Shown here: positions 1 to 8,968 of the stretch, piece by piece
Position numbering within the stretch: the first letter of the stretch is position 1
Layout: each line of letters opens with the position of its first letter
Assembly: GCF_025354735.1 (NCBI RefSeq)
Contig: NZ_JANXMI010000048.1
Location: 23,624 to 87,623 of the forward strand
DNA from: Rugamonas sp.
GTDB lineage: Bacteria; Pseudomonadota; Gammaproteobacteria; Burkholderiales; Burkholderiaceae_D
Length of the DNA stretch: 64,000 nucleotides
Direction: 5' to 3'
Made by a program: the position numbers and the translations under genes
Notes under the pieces: generated by a model
What the model saw: only the letters and a program-made list of their open reading frames with translations
What the model was told of the DNA's origin: nothing
The model's database searches: none

Positions 1-2
1 CG

Positions 3-1760
3 GACGACGAACGCCGCCGCGTGGCCGCGCTGGAGTCGCTCGGCATCCTCGATCACGCGACGTCGGAATATTTCGACGCGATCACGCGGCTGGCGCTGGA
101 AGTGTTCGGCGTGTCCGGCTCCTATATTTCGCTGATCGCCAGCGAGCGCCAGTGGGTCAAGTCCAGCGTCGGCTTTTGCCCGCCGGACTCGCGCGAGGAA
201 TCGTTCTGCAACCACACCATCCAGCGCGCCGACGTGCTGGTGGTGGAGGACGCCACGCTCGACCAGCGCTTCGTCAACAACCCGGTCGTCACCGGCCCGG
301 CCCACATCCGTTTCTACGCCGGCGCGCCGCTGCTGACGCCGGACGGCTATGCCATCGGCGCGCTGTGCCTGACCGACACTATGCCGCGCCAGCTCAGCGC
401 GCTTCAGCGCGGCAAGCTGCGCAGCATGGCCGGCCTCGTCATGTCGCACATCCTGCTGCGGCGCGCCGTCGGCCATGTCGACGCCGTCAGCGGCATGCCG
501 AATATGCACCAGCTCGAAGAAGACCTGTCGACCCAGGGCCGCAGCGCCGAGGGCGAGGACCGGGTGCTGGTCTACATCGACATGCCGGACGCGGCGCGCG
601 CGCTGCGCATCGCCAGCGTGCTCGGCGTGGCCGTGTACGACGAGCTGATACGCGGCGTGGCGCTGCGCCTGAAGGGCTTGTTCGAGCCGCGCGCGCGGGT
701 CTACCACGTCACCGACGCCCGTTTCGCCATCCTGTCGCAAGATGCGCGGACGGCCGACTTCATCGCCTTCGTGCACGGCCTGGACGCCAGCCTGGCGGCG
801 CCGGTGTGCAATCTGAACGTGCCGATCAACCTGCTCAGCTTCGGCGGCATCGTCGAATTCTGCCTGTGCACGCAGTCGGCCAAGGACGCGCCGCGCAAGG
901 CGGCGTCGGCGGTGAACCGGGCGTTGATGGGGCAGCAGCGCTGGTCGGCCTACAACGCCGAGCACGACGTCAGCCACCAGCGCGCCTTCCGCCTGCTCAA
1001 CGACGTGCGCGCCGCCATCGAGGACAATGTCTTCGAGCTGGTCTACCAGCCCAAGCACAACCTCAGCACCGGCGCCTGCCTGTCGGCCGAGGCGCTGCTG
1101 CGCTGGACCCATCCCGAGCTGGGCTTCGTGTCGCCGGCCGAATTCATCCCGCTGATCGAAAAGACGTCGCTGATCGGACCGCTGAGCAACTGGGTGTTCC
1201 GCACGGCGCTGCGGCAGGTGGCGCAGTGGCACGCGGCCGGCCACGCCATCAAGATCGCCATCAATCTGTCGGCTTACAATTTCGAGGAGCCCGACATCGT
1301 CGAGCGGCTGGCGGCGGCCTGCGCCGAATTCGGCGTCGCGCCGCGCTACGTGGAAATCGAATGCACCGAGGGCATCTGGATGGAGGGGCCGCGCATCCTC
1401 GAGACCCTGCACCGCATCCGCGACCTGGGCATGAGCCTGGCGCTCGACGATTTCGGCACCGGCTACAGCAACTTCTCGTATTTGCAAAAAGTGCCGGCCA
1501 CCGTGGTCAAGGTCGACCAGTCGCTGATCCGCAACGTCCACAACAATCCGCGCGACCAGCGCATCGTGCGCTCGCTGATCGCGCTGGCCAGGGAGCTCGA
1601 CTACGAGGTCGTGGCCGAGGGCGTGGAAACCGAGCACACGCTGGAATTGATACGCGGCTGGGGCTGCCACATCGCGCAGGGTTATCACTACGCCCGGCCG
1701 CTGGCGCCGGCCGCCTTCCTGGACCATGTGCGGCAATATCAGCGTTCGATGGCGGCTTGA
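3..1760 (+). CDS. GAF / degenerate GGDEF / EAL domain protein, 5' partial (c-di-GMP phosphodiesterase)
   Basis: This is probably a cytosolic c-di-GMP phosphodiesterase. The reading frame is open to the window edge and begins with DDERRRVAALESLG, the usual lead-in to this GAF family, so the true start lies upstream; the GTG at 21 is probably internal. The GAF domain fills roughly residues 20-150. The GGDEF region (about 155-315) is degenerate, with VTDARFAIL where GGDEF should be, so it should not make c-di-GMP. The EAL domain (about 325-570) keeps the catalytic set: EALLRW, the Asn in INLSAYNF, the Glu in EIECTE, DDFGTGYS, VVKVDQ and AEGVE. Hydrolysis of c-di-GMP tuned by the GAF domain is inferred. 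The gene converges on a LacI-type regulator. Confidence 0.85.
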   Translation, partial: DDERRRVAALESLGILDHATSEYFDAITRLALEVFGVSGSYISLIASERQWVKSSVGFCPPDSREESFCNHTIQRADVLVVEDATLDQRFVNNPVVTGPAHIRFYAGAPLLTPDGYAIGALCLTDTMPRQLSALQRGKLRSMAGLVMSHILLRRAVGHVDAVSGMPNMHQLEEDLSTQGRSAEGEDRVLVYIDMPDAARALRIASVLGVAVYDELIRGVALRLKGLFEPRARVYHVTDARFAILSQDARTADFIAFVHGLDASLAAPVCNLNVPINLLSFGGIVEFCLCTQSAKDAPRKAASAVNRALMGQQRWSAYNAEHDVSHQRAFRLLNDVRAAIEDNVFELVYQPKHNLSTGACLSAEALLRWTHPELGFVSPAEFIPLIEKTSLIGPLSNWVFRTALRQVAQWHAAGHAIKIAINLSAYNFEEPDIVERLAAACAEFGVAPRYVEIECTEGIWMEGPRILETLHRIRDLGMSLALDDFGTGYSNFSYLQKVPATVVKVDQSLIRNVHNNPRDQRIVRSLIALARELDYEVVAEGVETEHTLELIRGWGCHIAQGYHYARPLAPAAFLDHVRQYQRSMAA

Positions 1761-1784
1761 AGTAGAACCCGCCGCCGCGCGCCG

Positions 1785-2873
1785 TCAGGCCGCCAGCGTC
1801 TCGTCGTGGAGCGGCCGCAGGCGGGCGGTGGCGCCGGCGATCAGCTGGGCGCCGAACACGCGCCGTTCGGGCGCCGTGTCGCGTTGCTGGATCAGGGTTT
1901 CGAGCATGTCGGCGGCGGCCAGCGCCATCTGGGCGATGGGCTGGCGCAGCGTCGTCAGGTTGTAGCTGAGCCAGCCGGACGAGTCGACCGCGTCGAAGCC
2001 GGCCACCGACAGCTGGCCCGGCACCTGCAAGCCGAGCTCGTGGCGCGCGTAGTCGAGGCAGCCGATCGCCATCAGGTCGCTGCCGCAGATGATGGCGTCG
2101 GGCACCCGGCCCAGCTGGGCGATCAGCTCGCGCAGGCCGCGCGCGCCGCTGTCGTAGTCGAAGTGGCCGCGCACCACCAGCGGCGCCGGCAGGCCCAGCT
2201 CGGCGAGCCGTTCGCAGGCGCCGAGGCGGCGTTCGCGCGCGATCGTCGAGTCTTCCGGGCCGTCGATGAGGGCGAACTGGCGGTGGCCGGCGGCGGCCAG
2301 GCGCGTCACCAGCAAGCGGCTCGCCTCCTGCTGGTCGCACAGCACGGCGTGCACCGACTGGCCGCGCGCGGCGCGGTTGAACAGCACCAGCGGCACGTCG
2401 CGGCGGGCGAATTCGTCGAGCTGGCCGTCGCTCAGCGAGGCGGCCGCGATCACGCCGTCGACCTGGTATTGCCAGACGTCGGGCAGCAGCTCGCCGACGT
2501 CGGCTTCGCGCTCGAGCGTGAACAGCAGGGGGCGCTTGCCGTGGCGCGTGATTTGCGCGCTCAGCTCGGCCAGCGCTTCCGGATAGTAGAGGTTGACGCG
2601 GTTGGAAATGATGACACCGACCGTGTTCGAGCGCCGCGTGATGAGGCTGCGGGCGGCGGCGTTGGGGATGTAGTCGAGTCCGGCGGCCGCCTTCATCACG
2701 CGCGCATACGTCGACTTCGACACGCTGGCGCCCGGCTTGAAGCAGCGCGACACCGCCGACTGCGACACGCCGGCCACCAGCGCCACGTCGTACGAGGTGA
2801 CGCGGCGGCCGTCGCGCGCGATGGCTGCCTTGTGATCGTGTGGCGGGGGGGCGAGGGCAGTGGTCTTGGTCAT
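1785..2873 (-). CDS. LacI family transcriptional regulator
   Basis: This 362-residue protein has the LacI/PurR layout. A helix-turn-helix lies at about residues 25-75 (SYDVALVAGVSQSAVSRC), followed by the hinge segment DYIPNAAARSL and a periplasmic-binding-like sensor domain to the end. The N-terminus is about 20 residues longer than usual before the HTH. Family members bind palindromic operators and release or bind on contact with a sugar or nucleoside. No sugar transporter or glycosidase is adjacent, so the effector cannot be inferred from context. The leader upstream holds a 15-bp palindrome (2942-2956) that could be its own operator. The gene converges with the GAF-EAL gene, 24 bp apart. 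Confidence 0.88.
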   Translation of the reverse strand: MTKTTALAPPPHDHKAAIARDGRRVTSYDVALVAGVSQSAVSRCFKPGASVSKSTYARVMKAAAGLDYIPNAAARSLITRRSNTVGVIISNRVNLYYPEALAELSAQITRHGKRPLLFTLEREADVGELLPDVWQYQVDGVIAAASLSDGQLDEFARRDVPLVLFNRAARGQSVHAVLCDQQEASRLLVTRLAAAGHRQFALIDGPEDSTIARERRLGACERLAELGLPAPLVVRGHFDYDSGARGLRELIAQLGRVPDAIICGSDLMAIGCLDYARHELGLQVPGQLSVAGFDAVDSSGWLSYNLTTLRQPIAQMALAAADMLETLIQQRDTAPERRVFGAQLIAGATARLRPLHDETLAA

Positions 2874-3256
2874 CGTCTCTGGTATTCCTTGGCGGCGGGA
2901 TGGCGGCCGTGTCAGGGGGATGCTCGGGGCACCGGTTTATGAAGCTAGGATAGCTTAAAATCTTACCTAATAGCAATAGATTTGGCCATCATGTGTACAC
3001 TAAGTTACATTTAATCGGACACCGCCGGCGCGCGGTTGCGGCCGCTCTATCCCCGGCGGGGGGTGGCGCTCCCACTTTGGTGTGGGGCGGCCGGCGCGGG
3101 CTATCATGCCACGTTGTCGGCGATAGATCGCCCCTTGCTTGTCGAGGTGTTGCCGGAGCATCGATTTTTTGCCGGCCTCATCTATTTCTACGGTCCGCTC
3201 CGTCGCGGGGTGGATTTCTGCTAAACTAACGCCCCTTTATTACGTGAAGGGTCGAC
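2874..3256. other. divergent intergenic region with small palindromes
   Basis: This 383-bp gap lies between the divergent lacI-type and yegD-like genes and holds no convincing ORF. Short inverted repeats can be read directly: AAGCTA-GGA-TAGCTT at 2942-2956, GTGTACAC at 2993-3000, and GGCGAT-AG-ATCGCC at 3119-3132. The part from about 2940 to 3015 is AT-rich compared with its surroundings, as expected of a promoter. Promoters for both genes presumably lie here. I could not assign -35/-10 boxes with confidence. Confidence 0.4.
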
Positions 3257-4507
3257 ATGGCCATTGCTTGCGGCGTCGATTTCGGCACGTCCAATTCCAC
3301 CGTCGGCTGGGTGCGTCCCGGCCAGGCGCCGATGCTCGGTCTCGAAGACGGCAAGACCACCTTGCCGTCCGTCGTTTTCTACAACGCCGAAGACGAGGAA
3401 GTGACTTTTGGACGCGCCGCGCTGGCCGAATATCTGGCCGGCTACGAGGGACGCTTGATGCGCTCGCTCAAGAGTTTGCTGGGCACCAGCCTGATCGACG
3501 GCCAGACCGAGGTCGGCGGCCGCGCGCTGCCGTTCCGCATGCTGCTGGCCCAGTTCATCGGGGAACTCAAGAAGCGCGCCGAGCGTTCGGCCGGCCGCGA
3601 ATTCACGGCCGCCGTGTTCGGCCGCCCCGTGTTCTTCATCGACGACAGCCGCGCCAACGACCAGCTGGCCGAGGACACGCTGGCCGAGGTGGCCCGTTCG
3701 GTGGGCTTCAAGGACATCGCCTTCCAGTTCGAGCCCATCGCCGCCGCCTTCGACTACGAGTCGCAGATCACGCGCGAGGAACTGGTGCTGATCGCTGACA
3801 TCGGCGGCGGCACCTCCGACTTTTCGCTGGTGCGGCTGTCGCCGCAGCGCGCGCTCAAGGCCGAGCGCCGCGACGACATCCTGGCCAACGGCGGCGTCCA
3901 CATCGGCGGCACCGACTTCGATAAATACCTGAGCCTGTCGTCCGTGATGCCGCTGCTCGGCTACGGCAGCCGCCTGCGCAACAACAGCGACGTGCCGTCG
4001 AGCTACTACTTCAACCTGGCCACCTGGCACACCATCAACCTGGCGTACACGAAGAAGATGTGGACCCAGTTGAGCGACCTGAGCCGCGAAGCCGCCGAGC
4101 CGGAAAAACTCAGCCGCCTGCAAAAGCTGATCGACCAGCGCGCCGGCCACTGGCTGGCGATGCAGGTCGAGCAGGGCAAGATCGCGCTGTCGGACGCGGC
4201 CACCGTGGCGCTCGAGCTCGACCGCCTGAGCCCGGCCATCACGGTCGAGCTGCAACGGCCCCAGTTCGACGCCGCCATCGGCCACCTGGTCGGCAGCATC
4301 GAGCAGACCGTGCACCAGCTGCTGGCCGACGCCGGCGTCACGCCGGAGCGGGTCGACACCGTCTTCTTCACCGGCGGCTCGAGCGGGGTGCGCCTGCTGC
4401 GCGAGCGCATCGCGGCGCTGGTGCCGTCCGCGCGCAAGGTCGAAGGCGACCTGTTCGGCAGCATCGGCGCCGGCCTGGCGCTCGACGCCGTGCGCAAGTT
4501 CGGTTGA
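3257..4507 (+). CDS. yegD: Hsp70-family chaperone-like protein, YegD type
   Basis: This 416-residue protein has the Hsp70/actin ATPase fold but is too short for a DnaK substrate-binding domain, matching the YegD subfamily. Phosphate 1 motif GVDFGTSNSTVGW lies at the N-terminus, phosphate 2 ADIGGGTSDFSLV near residue 180, and the adenosine motif FFTGGSSGVRLL near residue 375. It probably binds ATP in the cytosol; the physiological role of YegD is not well established. The ATG is preceded by GAAGGG. The gene runs directly into the exonuclease gene (5-bp gap), so the two are probably co-transcribed. Confidence 0.85.
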   Translation: MAIACGVDFGTSNSTVGWVRPGQAPMLGLEDGKTTLPSVVFYNAEDEEVTFGRAALAEYLAGYEGRLMRSLKSLLGTSLIDGQTEVGGRALPFRMLLAQFIGELKKRAERSAGREFTAAVFGRPVFFIDDSRANDQLAEDTLAEVARSVGFKDIAFQFEPIAAAFDYESQITREELVLIADIGGGTSDFSLVRLSPQRALKAERRDDILANGGVHIGGTDFDKYLSLSSVMPLLGYGSRLRNNSDVPSSYYFNLATWHTINLAYTKKMWTQLSDLSREAAEPEKLSRLQKLIDQRAGHWLAMQVEQGKIALSDAATVALELDRLSPAITVELQRPQFDAAIGHLVGSIEQTVHQLLADAGVTPERVDTVFFTGGSSGVRLLRERIAALVPSARKVEGDLFGSIGAGLALDAVRKFG

Positions 4508-4512
4508 GGGGG

Positions 4513-5148
4513 ATGACCATGCACGCACTGGATCAAGCCATCGTCATGATCGACTTCGAGACCACCGGGCTGTCGCCGGACATGGGCGACCGCATCACGG
4601 AAGTGGCGGCGCTGCGCATCGTCGGCGGCCGCGTGGTCGAGCGCTATGTGTCGCTGATTAACTGCGGCGTCCGCATTCCCTCCTTCATCACCGGCCTGAC
4701 CGGCATCACCCAGGCGATGGTCGACGGCGCGCCGCCGGTGGCGCAGGTGGTGCCGGCGCTGCTGGACTTCATCGGCAGCGACGCGCTGTCGGCCCACAAC
4801 GCCAGCTTCGATGAAAAATTCCTCAAGGCCGAGGCGGCGCGGCTGGGCTTGACGCCCGCGCACCAGGGCTTGGTGTGCTCGCTGAAACTGTCGCGCCGCG
4901 TGTTTCCGCAGCTGAGCAGTTACAAGCTGGGGTTGTTGTCGGGCCAGCTCGGCATCCAATTCAAAAGCGCGGCCCACCGCGCCGAGTCCGACGCCGAAGT
5001 GGCGGCCGAGGTGCTGATCCACATCGCCCGCCACCTGCGCAGCACCTACGGCATCGCCGAGGTCGACACGGCCCTGCTGCTGGCGGTGAACAAGCTGGCG
5101 GCCGCCAAGGTGCACCAGTTCCTGCAAAAGCAGGCGCTGCCGCGCTGA
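4513..5148 (+). CDS. 3'-5' exonuclease, DnaQ/epsilon-like DEDDh family
   Basis: The 211-residue product carries the three exonuclease motifs: Exo I IDFETTGL (Asp14, Glu16), Exo II HNASFDEKFL, and Exo III HRAESDAEV with the His and Asp of the DEDDh type. Such proteins remove nucleotides from DNA or RNA 3' ends using two metal ions. It is a stand-alone exonuclease without a polymerase or UvrC domain. The start was set at the ATG five bases after the yegD stop (GAGGGGG just upstream); a second ATG two codons later (4519) is possible. The biological substrate cannot be told from the sequence. Confidence 0.85.
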   Translation: MTMHALDQAIVMIDFETTGLSPDMGDRITEVAALRIVGGRVVERYVSLINCGVRIPSFITGLTGITQAMVDGAPPVAQVVPALLDFIGSDALSAHNASFDEKFLKAEAARLGLTPAHQGLVCSLKLSRRVFPQLSSYKLGLLSGQLGIQFKSAAHRAESDAEVAAEVLIHIARHLRSTYGIAEVDTALLLAVNKLAAAKVHQFLQKQALPR

Positions 5149-5241
5149 GCCTGTGATGCAAACGTAACGATGTAAAAAAAGCAGTATCAGGGCGCGACTG
5201 GCATTACAATACCGGCATCACTCCGTCCTTCCGGGTAACTT

Positions 5242-5685
5242 GTGAAATTGCGCCGCGTCCTTGCTCATGCATTGCTGTCGCTTCTGCTGGTGGGCTCCCA
5301 GCAGATGGGCGTGTTCCATGCGCTGTCGCATGTGGCGCAGCGCCACGCCGCCGTCCAGCGGGCGCCGCTGGCGGTTGTGGGCGCCGGGCGCGGCGCAGAC
5401 ATGGGCGTCGATCTGCGCGCCCATCCCCGTTCTGGCCCGAGCGCCGACCTGAGTGCCGACCCGAGCACCGACCCTGGCCCCGATCCCGCGCGCTCGGCCG
5501 CCGTCGATATCGGCTGCGACCAGTGCCTGGCCTTCGCCCAGATAATCGCCGTGCTCGCCAGTTTCACCCCCGCCATCGCCATCGATGCCAGCGTCGCGCC
5601 TTTGTCCGTGCTGTACGTGCCGGCGTCGCATTGCGCGCGGGCGGCCTGCGCCTTCCGTTCGCGCGCGCCGCCGCGCCTGTCCTGA
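5242..5685 (+). CDS. small exported Cys/His-containing protein at the head of a metal-uptake operon (DUF2946-like)
   Basis: The 147-residue product starts at a GTG. It has a hydrophobic N-terminus (VLAHALLSLLLVGSQQ), then FHALSHVAQRH and, near residue 92, GCDQCLAFAQ, a CxxC pattern typical of small DUF2946-like proteins that often sit beside zinc or copper transport genes. The middle is a low-complexity Asp/Pro/Ser stretch (SADLSADPSTDPGPDP). A second hydrophobic segment follows the CxxC. A metal-binding or metal-relay role is inferred from the Cys/His residues and from the downstream ABC transporter genes; the family assignment is tentative. Confidence 0.6.
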   Translation: MKLRRVLAHALLSLLLVGSQQMGVFHALSHVAQRHAAVQRAPLAVVGAGRGADMGVDLRAHPRSGPSADLSADPSTDPGPDPARSAAVDIGCDQCLAFAQIIAVLASFTPAIAIDASVAPLSVLYVPASHCARAACAFRSRAPPRLS

Positions 5686-5760
5686 TTCCTTATCGCCTTC
5701 ACGAGCCGCCGCGTTGCGACGCCGGCGCGCGCGTGCCGTCTCCACCGAACAGGAATGCCC

Positions 5761-7212
5761 ATGAAACCTAGCGTAATGGCGCTGGCCCTGGCCGCGTCTT
5801 TTGGCGCGTCCCTCGCCGCGCCGGCGGCCACGGCGGCCGACAACAAGGAACTGGCCGAAATCCGCGCGCAAATCCGCCAGATGCAAGCGTCCTACGAGGC
5901 GCGCTTGACGGCGCTGGAGCAGCGGCTGGCGGCCGCGCAGCAGGCCACGGCCGCCGCGCAGGCGCAGGTGACGGCGCTGGCGGCTCCCGCGCCGGCCATC
6001 GCCGTGGCGTCCGAGGCGGCGGCGCCCGAGGCCGCCGCCGCGCCGACACCGGCACCGGCATCGGCGGCCACGCCGGGCAACATCTTCAACCCGAATATCT
6101 CGCTGATCCTGGGCGGCACCTACCAGTATCTGTCGCAGGACCCGGCGGCCTGGCGCCTGCAAGGCTTCGCCCCCAGCAATAGCGACGAGGTCGGGCCGGG
6201 CAAGCGCGGCTTCAACCTGGGTGAGTCCGAGCTGACGCTGCAATCGAATATCGATCCGGACTTCGCCGGCCAGCTGACGTTTTCGCTCAACGGCGACAAC
6301 AGCTTCAGCATCGAGGAGGCGTTCGTGCAGACGCGTGAACTGTCGAACGGCCTGAACCTGAAGTTCGGCCGCTTCCTGTCCTCGGTCGGCTACCTGAACA
6401 GCCAGCACGCCCACGCCTGGGACTTCGTCGATGCGCCGCTGGCCTACCAGGTTTTCCTCGGCGGCCAGTACAAGCCGGACGGCGTGCAAGCCAAATGGCT
6501 GGCGCCCATCGACCAGTTCCTCGAAGTGGGCGTGGAAGCGGGCAGCGGCAGCCAGTTCCCCGGCAACGACCGCGACAAGAACGGCCTGGGCGCGACCGAC
6601 GTCTTCGCCCACCTCGGCGACGACCTCGGCGACGCGGCCAGCTACCGCGCCGGCCTGTCCTACCTGCGCACCGGCGCGCAGCAGCGCAGTTATGACGACC
6701 TGGGCGTGGCCACCGCCTTCAGCGGGCGCTCGGCCGTGTGGATCGTCGACGGCATCTACAAGTGGGCGCCGAACGGCAATCCGACCGGCACCAACCTGAA
6801 AGTGCAGGGCGAATATTTCCACCGCAAGGAGACGGGCCAGCTGGCGTTGCTCGGCCCCGACTCCGGCCCCGGCGAAAGCGGCGGCTACGCCAGCGCGCAA
6901 TCGGGCTGGTATCTGCAATCGGTCTACCAGTTCATGCCAACCTGGCGCGCCGGCCTGCGCTACGACCATCTGTCGTCGGGCACGCCGCGCATCGGCCTGG
7001 TCGACAGCGGCGTGCTGACGCTGGCCAGCTTCCCCATCCTGCAAGCGTATGCGCCGTCGCGCGCCACGCTAATGGTCGATTACAGCCCGTCCGAGTTTTC
7101 CCGCCTGCGCCTGCAAGTGGCGCGCGACAAGTCGCGTCCCGGCGTCAGCGACAATCAGATTTTCCTTCAATACATCATGAGCCTGGGCACGCACGCGGCC
7201 CACGCTTTTTAA
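5761..7212 (+). CDS. outer-membrane beta-barrel protein, probable porin of the metal-uptake operon
   Basis: The 483-residue protein begins with a signal peptide (cleavage probably after PAATAA), then a coiled coil at about 25-65 (EIRAQIRQMQASYEARLTAL), a low-complexity Ala/Pro linker to about 105, and a long stretch of alternating beta-strand character ending in Phe, the usual last residue of an outer-membrane barrel. AGGA at 5751-5754 is six bases from the ATG at 5761 but touches the ATG at 5755, so 5761 is preferred. Its place just before the ZnuA-like gene suggests that it passes metal or a metal chelate across the outer membrane. It has no TonB box or plug, so it is not a ZnuD-type receptor. 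Confidence 0.75.
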   Translation: MKPSVMALALAASFGASLAAPAATAADNKELAEIRAQIRQMQASYEARLTALEQRLAAAQQATAAAQAQVTALAAPAPAIAVASEAAAPEAAAAPTPAPASAATPGNIFNPNISLILGGTYQYLSQDPAAWRLQGFAPSNSDEVGPGKRGFNLGESELTLQSNIDPDFAGQLTFSLNGDNSFSIEEAFVQTRELSNGLNLKFGRFLSSVGYLNSQHAHAWDFVDAPLAYQVFLGGQYKPDGVQAKWLAPIDQFLEVGVEAGSGSQFPGNDRDKNGLGATDVFAHLGDDLGDAASYRAGLSYLRTGAQQRSYDDLGVATAFSGRSAVWIVDGIYKWAPNGNPTGTNLKVQGEYFHRKETGQLALLGPDSGPGESGGYASAQSGWYLQSVYQFMPTWRAGLRYDHLSSGTPRIGLVDSGVLTLASFPILQAYAPSRATLMVDYSPSEFSRLRLQVARDKSRPGVSDNQIFLQYIMSLGTHAAHAF

Positions 7213-7221
7213 GGAGCATTT

Positions 7222-8130
7222 ATGAAACCACCGACAGTCCGCCACCTGCTGGCCGCCGCGCTGGCCTGCGCCGCCTTCGGCGCCCACGCCACCGTCAACG
7301 TGCTGGCCTGCGAACCGGAATGGGAAGCGCTGACCAACGAACTGGGCGGCGACAAGGTCAAAGTGTCCAGCGCCACCAACGCGCTGCAAGACCCGCACCG
7401 CGTCGAGGCGCGCCCCAGCCTGATCGCGCGCACCCGCAACGCCAACCTGCTGGTGTGCACCGGCCTGGAATTGGAAGTGGGCTGGCTGCCGGTGCTGGTG
7501 CAGCAGTCGGGCAACGGCAAGATCGCGGCCGGCCAGCCCGGCTATTTCGAGGCGGGCGCCCTGGTGGCGCGGCTCGACGTGCCGGGCAAGGTCGACCGCA
7601 GCGACGGCGACGTCCACGCCGCCGGCAATCCGCACATCCAGCAAGACCCGCACAATATCGCGCTGGTCGGCGCCGGCCTGTCGAAGCGCCTGGCCGAGAT
7701 CGACCCGGCCAACGCCGCCTATTACCAGGCCCGCCAGAGCGATTTCGCCGCGCGCTGGAACGCCGCCATGCAGAAGTGGGAAAAGGCGGCGGCGCCGCTG
7801 AAGGGCATGGCCATCGTCGAGCACCACAAGAATATGGAATACCTGATGCACTGGCTGGGCCTGCACCAGGTCGGCACGCTGGAGCCGAAGCCGGGCGTGG
7901 AGCCGAGCGCGGCCCACCTGTCCGAGCTGCTGGCCGACTTGCAGCGCGCGCCCGCCAAAATGGTGGTGCGCGCCGCCTATCAGGATGGCCGGGCCTCGGC
8001 CTGGCTGTCCGAACACGCCAAGATACCGGCGGTGGTGCTGCCGTTCACCGTCGGCGGCGACGACAAGGCCAAGGATCTGTTCGGCCTGTTCGACGACACC
8101 GTGCAGCGCCTGCTCGACGGTGCCAAATGA
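7222..8130 (+). CDS. metal ABC transporter substrate-binding protein, ZnuA-like
   Basis: The 302-residue product has a signal peptide (cleavage after FGAHA) and the fold of cluster A-I metal-binding proteins. Likely metal ligands are His59 (DPHR), His144 (DPHN), His201/His202 (EHHKN) and an acidic residue near the C-terminus (GGDDKAKD). The long His/Asp-rich loop of classical ZnuA is absent; only a short segment with scattered His (DVHAAGNPH) is seen. It should deliver zinc, or possibly manganese, to the permease encoded by the next gene. Its TGA overlaps the permease ATG, showing translational coupling. Confidence 0.85.
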   Translation: MKPPTVRHLLAAALACAAFGAHATVNVLACEPEWEALTNELGGDKVKVSSATNALQDPHRVEARPSLIARTRNANLLVCTGLELEVGWLPVLVQQSGNGKIAAGQPGYFEAGALVARLDVPGKVDRSDGDVHAAGNPHIQQDPHNIALVGAGLSKRLAEIDPANAAYYQARQSDFAARWNAAMQKWEKAAAPLKGMAIVEHHKNMEYLMHWLGLHQVGTLEPKPGVEPSAAHLSELLADLQRAPAKMVVRAAYQDGRASAWLSEHAKIPAVVLPFTVGGDDKAKDLFGLFDDTVQRLLDGAK

Positions 8131-8912
8131 CGGCCTCCATCGACTTAATGATCATCCTACCGGCGCTGCTGGCCGGCCTGCTGGTGCTGGTCACCCACGT
8201 GCCGCTGGGGGCCCAGGTGCTCAAGCGCGGCATCGTCTTCATCGACCTGGCCATCGCCCAGATCGCGGCGCTGGGCGTCATCATCGCCGGGGTCGGCGAG
8301 CTCGACCCGCAGGGCTGGGCCGTGCAGGGCGCGGCGGCGGCGGCCGCTCTGCTGGGCGCCGTGCTGCTGACCTGGACCGAAAAGCGCTGGCCCGAAGTGC
8401 AGGAGGCGCAGATCGGCGTCATGTTCATCCTTGCCGCGACCGGCGGCCTGCTGCTGGTGGCCCACAATCCGCACGGCGGCGAGCACCTGCAAGACTTGCT
8501 GGCCGGGCAAATCCTGTGGGTGCGCTACGAGCAGCTGCTGGCGCCGGCCGTCGGCACGGTCATCATCAGCGCCGTGCTGTACTTTTTCCAGCACCGCCTG
8601 AGCCGGCTCGGCTTTTACCTGATCTTCGCGCTGGCGGTGACGGCCTCGGTGCAGCTGGTCGGCGTCTACCTCGTGTTCACCAGCCTGATCGTGCCGGGGC
8701 TGGCGGTGCGCCACTACGGCGCGGGCCGGCGGTTGCCGCTGGCCTACCTGATCGGCGCGGTCGGCTACGCGGCCGGGTTGATACTGTCGACCTTGCTTGA
8801 CCTGCCGTCCGGCGCTTTGATAGTCTGGTGTTTGACGGCCTTGGCCGTGCTGGTCTACGCGCTCGGCCCGAAGCCGGCGGCCTCGGTCCGCGTGCCGGGC
8901 GGACACGTCTGA
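8127..8912 (+). CDS. metal ABC transporter permease, ZnuB-like
   Basis: The 261-residue inner-membrane protein has about seven or eight hydrophobic segments and the ABC-3 permease family pattern, including DLAIAQIAALG near residue 40 and the segment QLVGVYLVFTSLIVPGLA near residue 180. The start ATG overlaps the stop of the ZnuA-like gene (ATGA at 8127-8130). A working importer needs a ZnuC-type ATPase, and none is encoded here, so the ATPase must be supplied from elsewhere or has been lost. Direction of transport (import) is inferred from the paired binding protein. Confidence 0.85.
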   Translation: MTASIDLMIILPALLAGLLVLVTHVPLGAQVLKRGIVFIDLAIAQIAALGVIIAGVGELDPQGWAVQGAAAAAALLGAVLLTWTEKRWPEVQEAQIGVMFILAATGGLLLVAHNPHGGEHLQDLLAGQILWVRYEQLLAPAVGTVIISAVLYFFQHRLSRLGFYLIFALAVTASVQLVGVYLVFTSLIVPGLAVRHYGAGRRLPLAYLIGAVGYAAGLILSTLLDLPSGALIVWCLTALAVLVYALGPKPAASVRVPGGHV

Positions 8913-8968
8913 CAGGGCGGTTTTCTTTGTGCTGTGAAATATCATCATCGCCTTTATTTAACAATCTC

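Noticed and set aside
5149..5241. Possible Zur box before the metal-uptake operon
   Set aside because: The region has no clear palindrome resembling known Zur sites; I could not support a metal-responsive operator.
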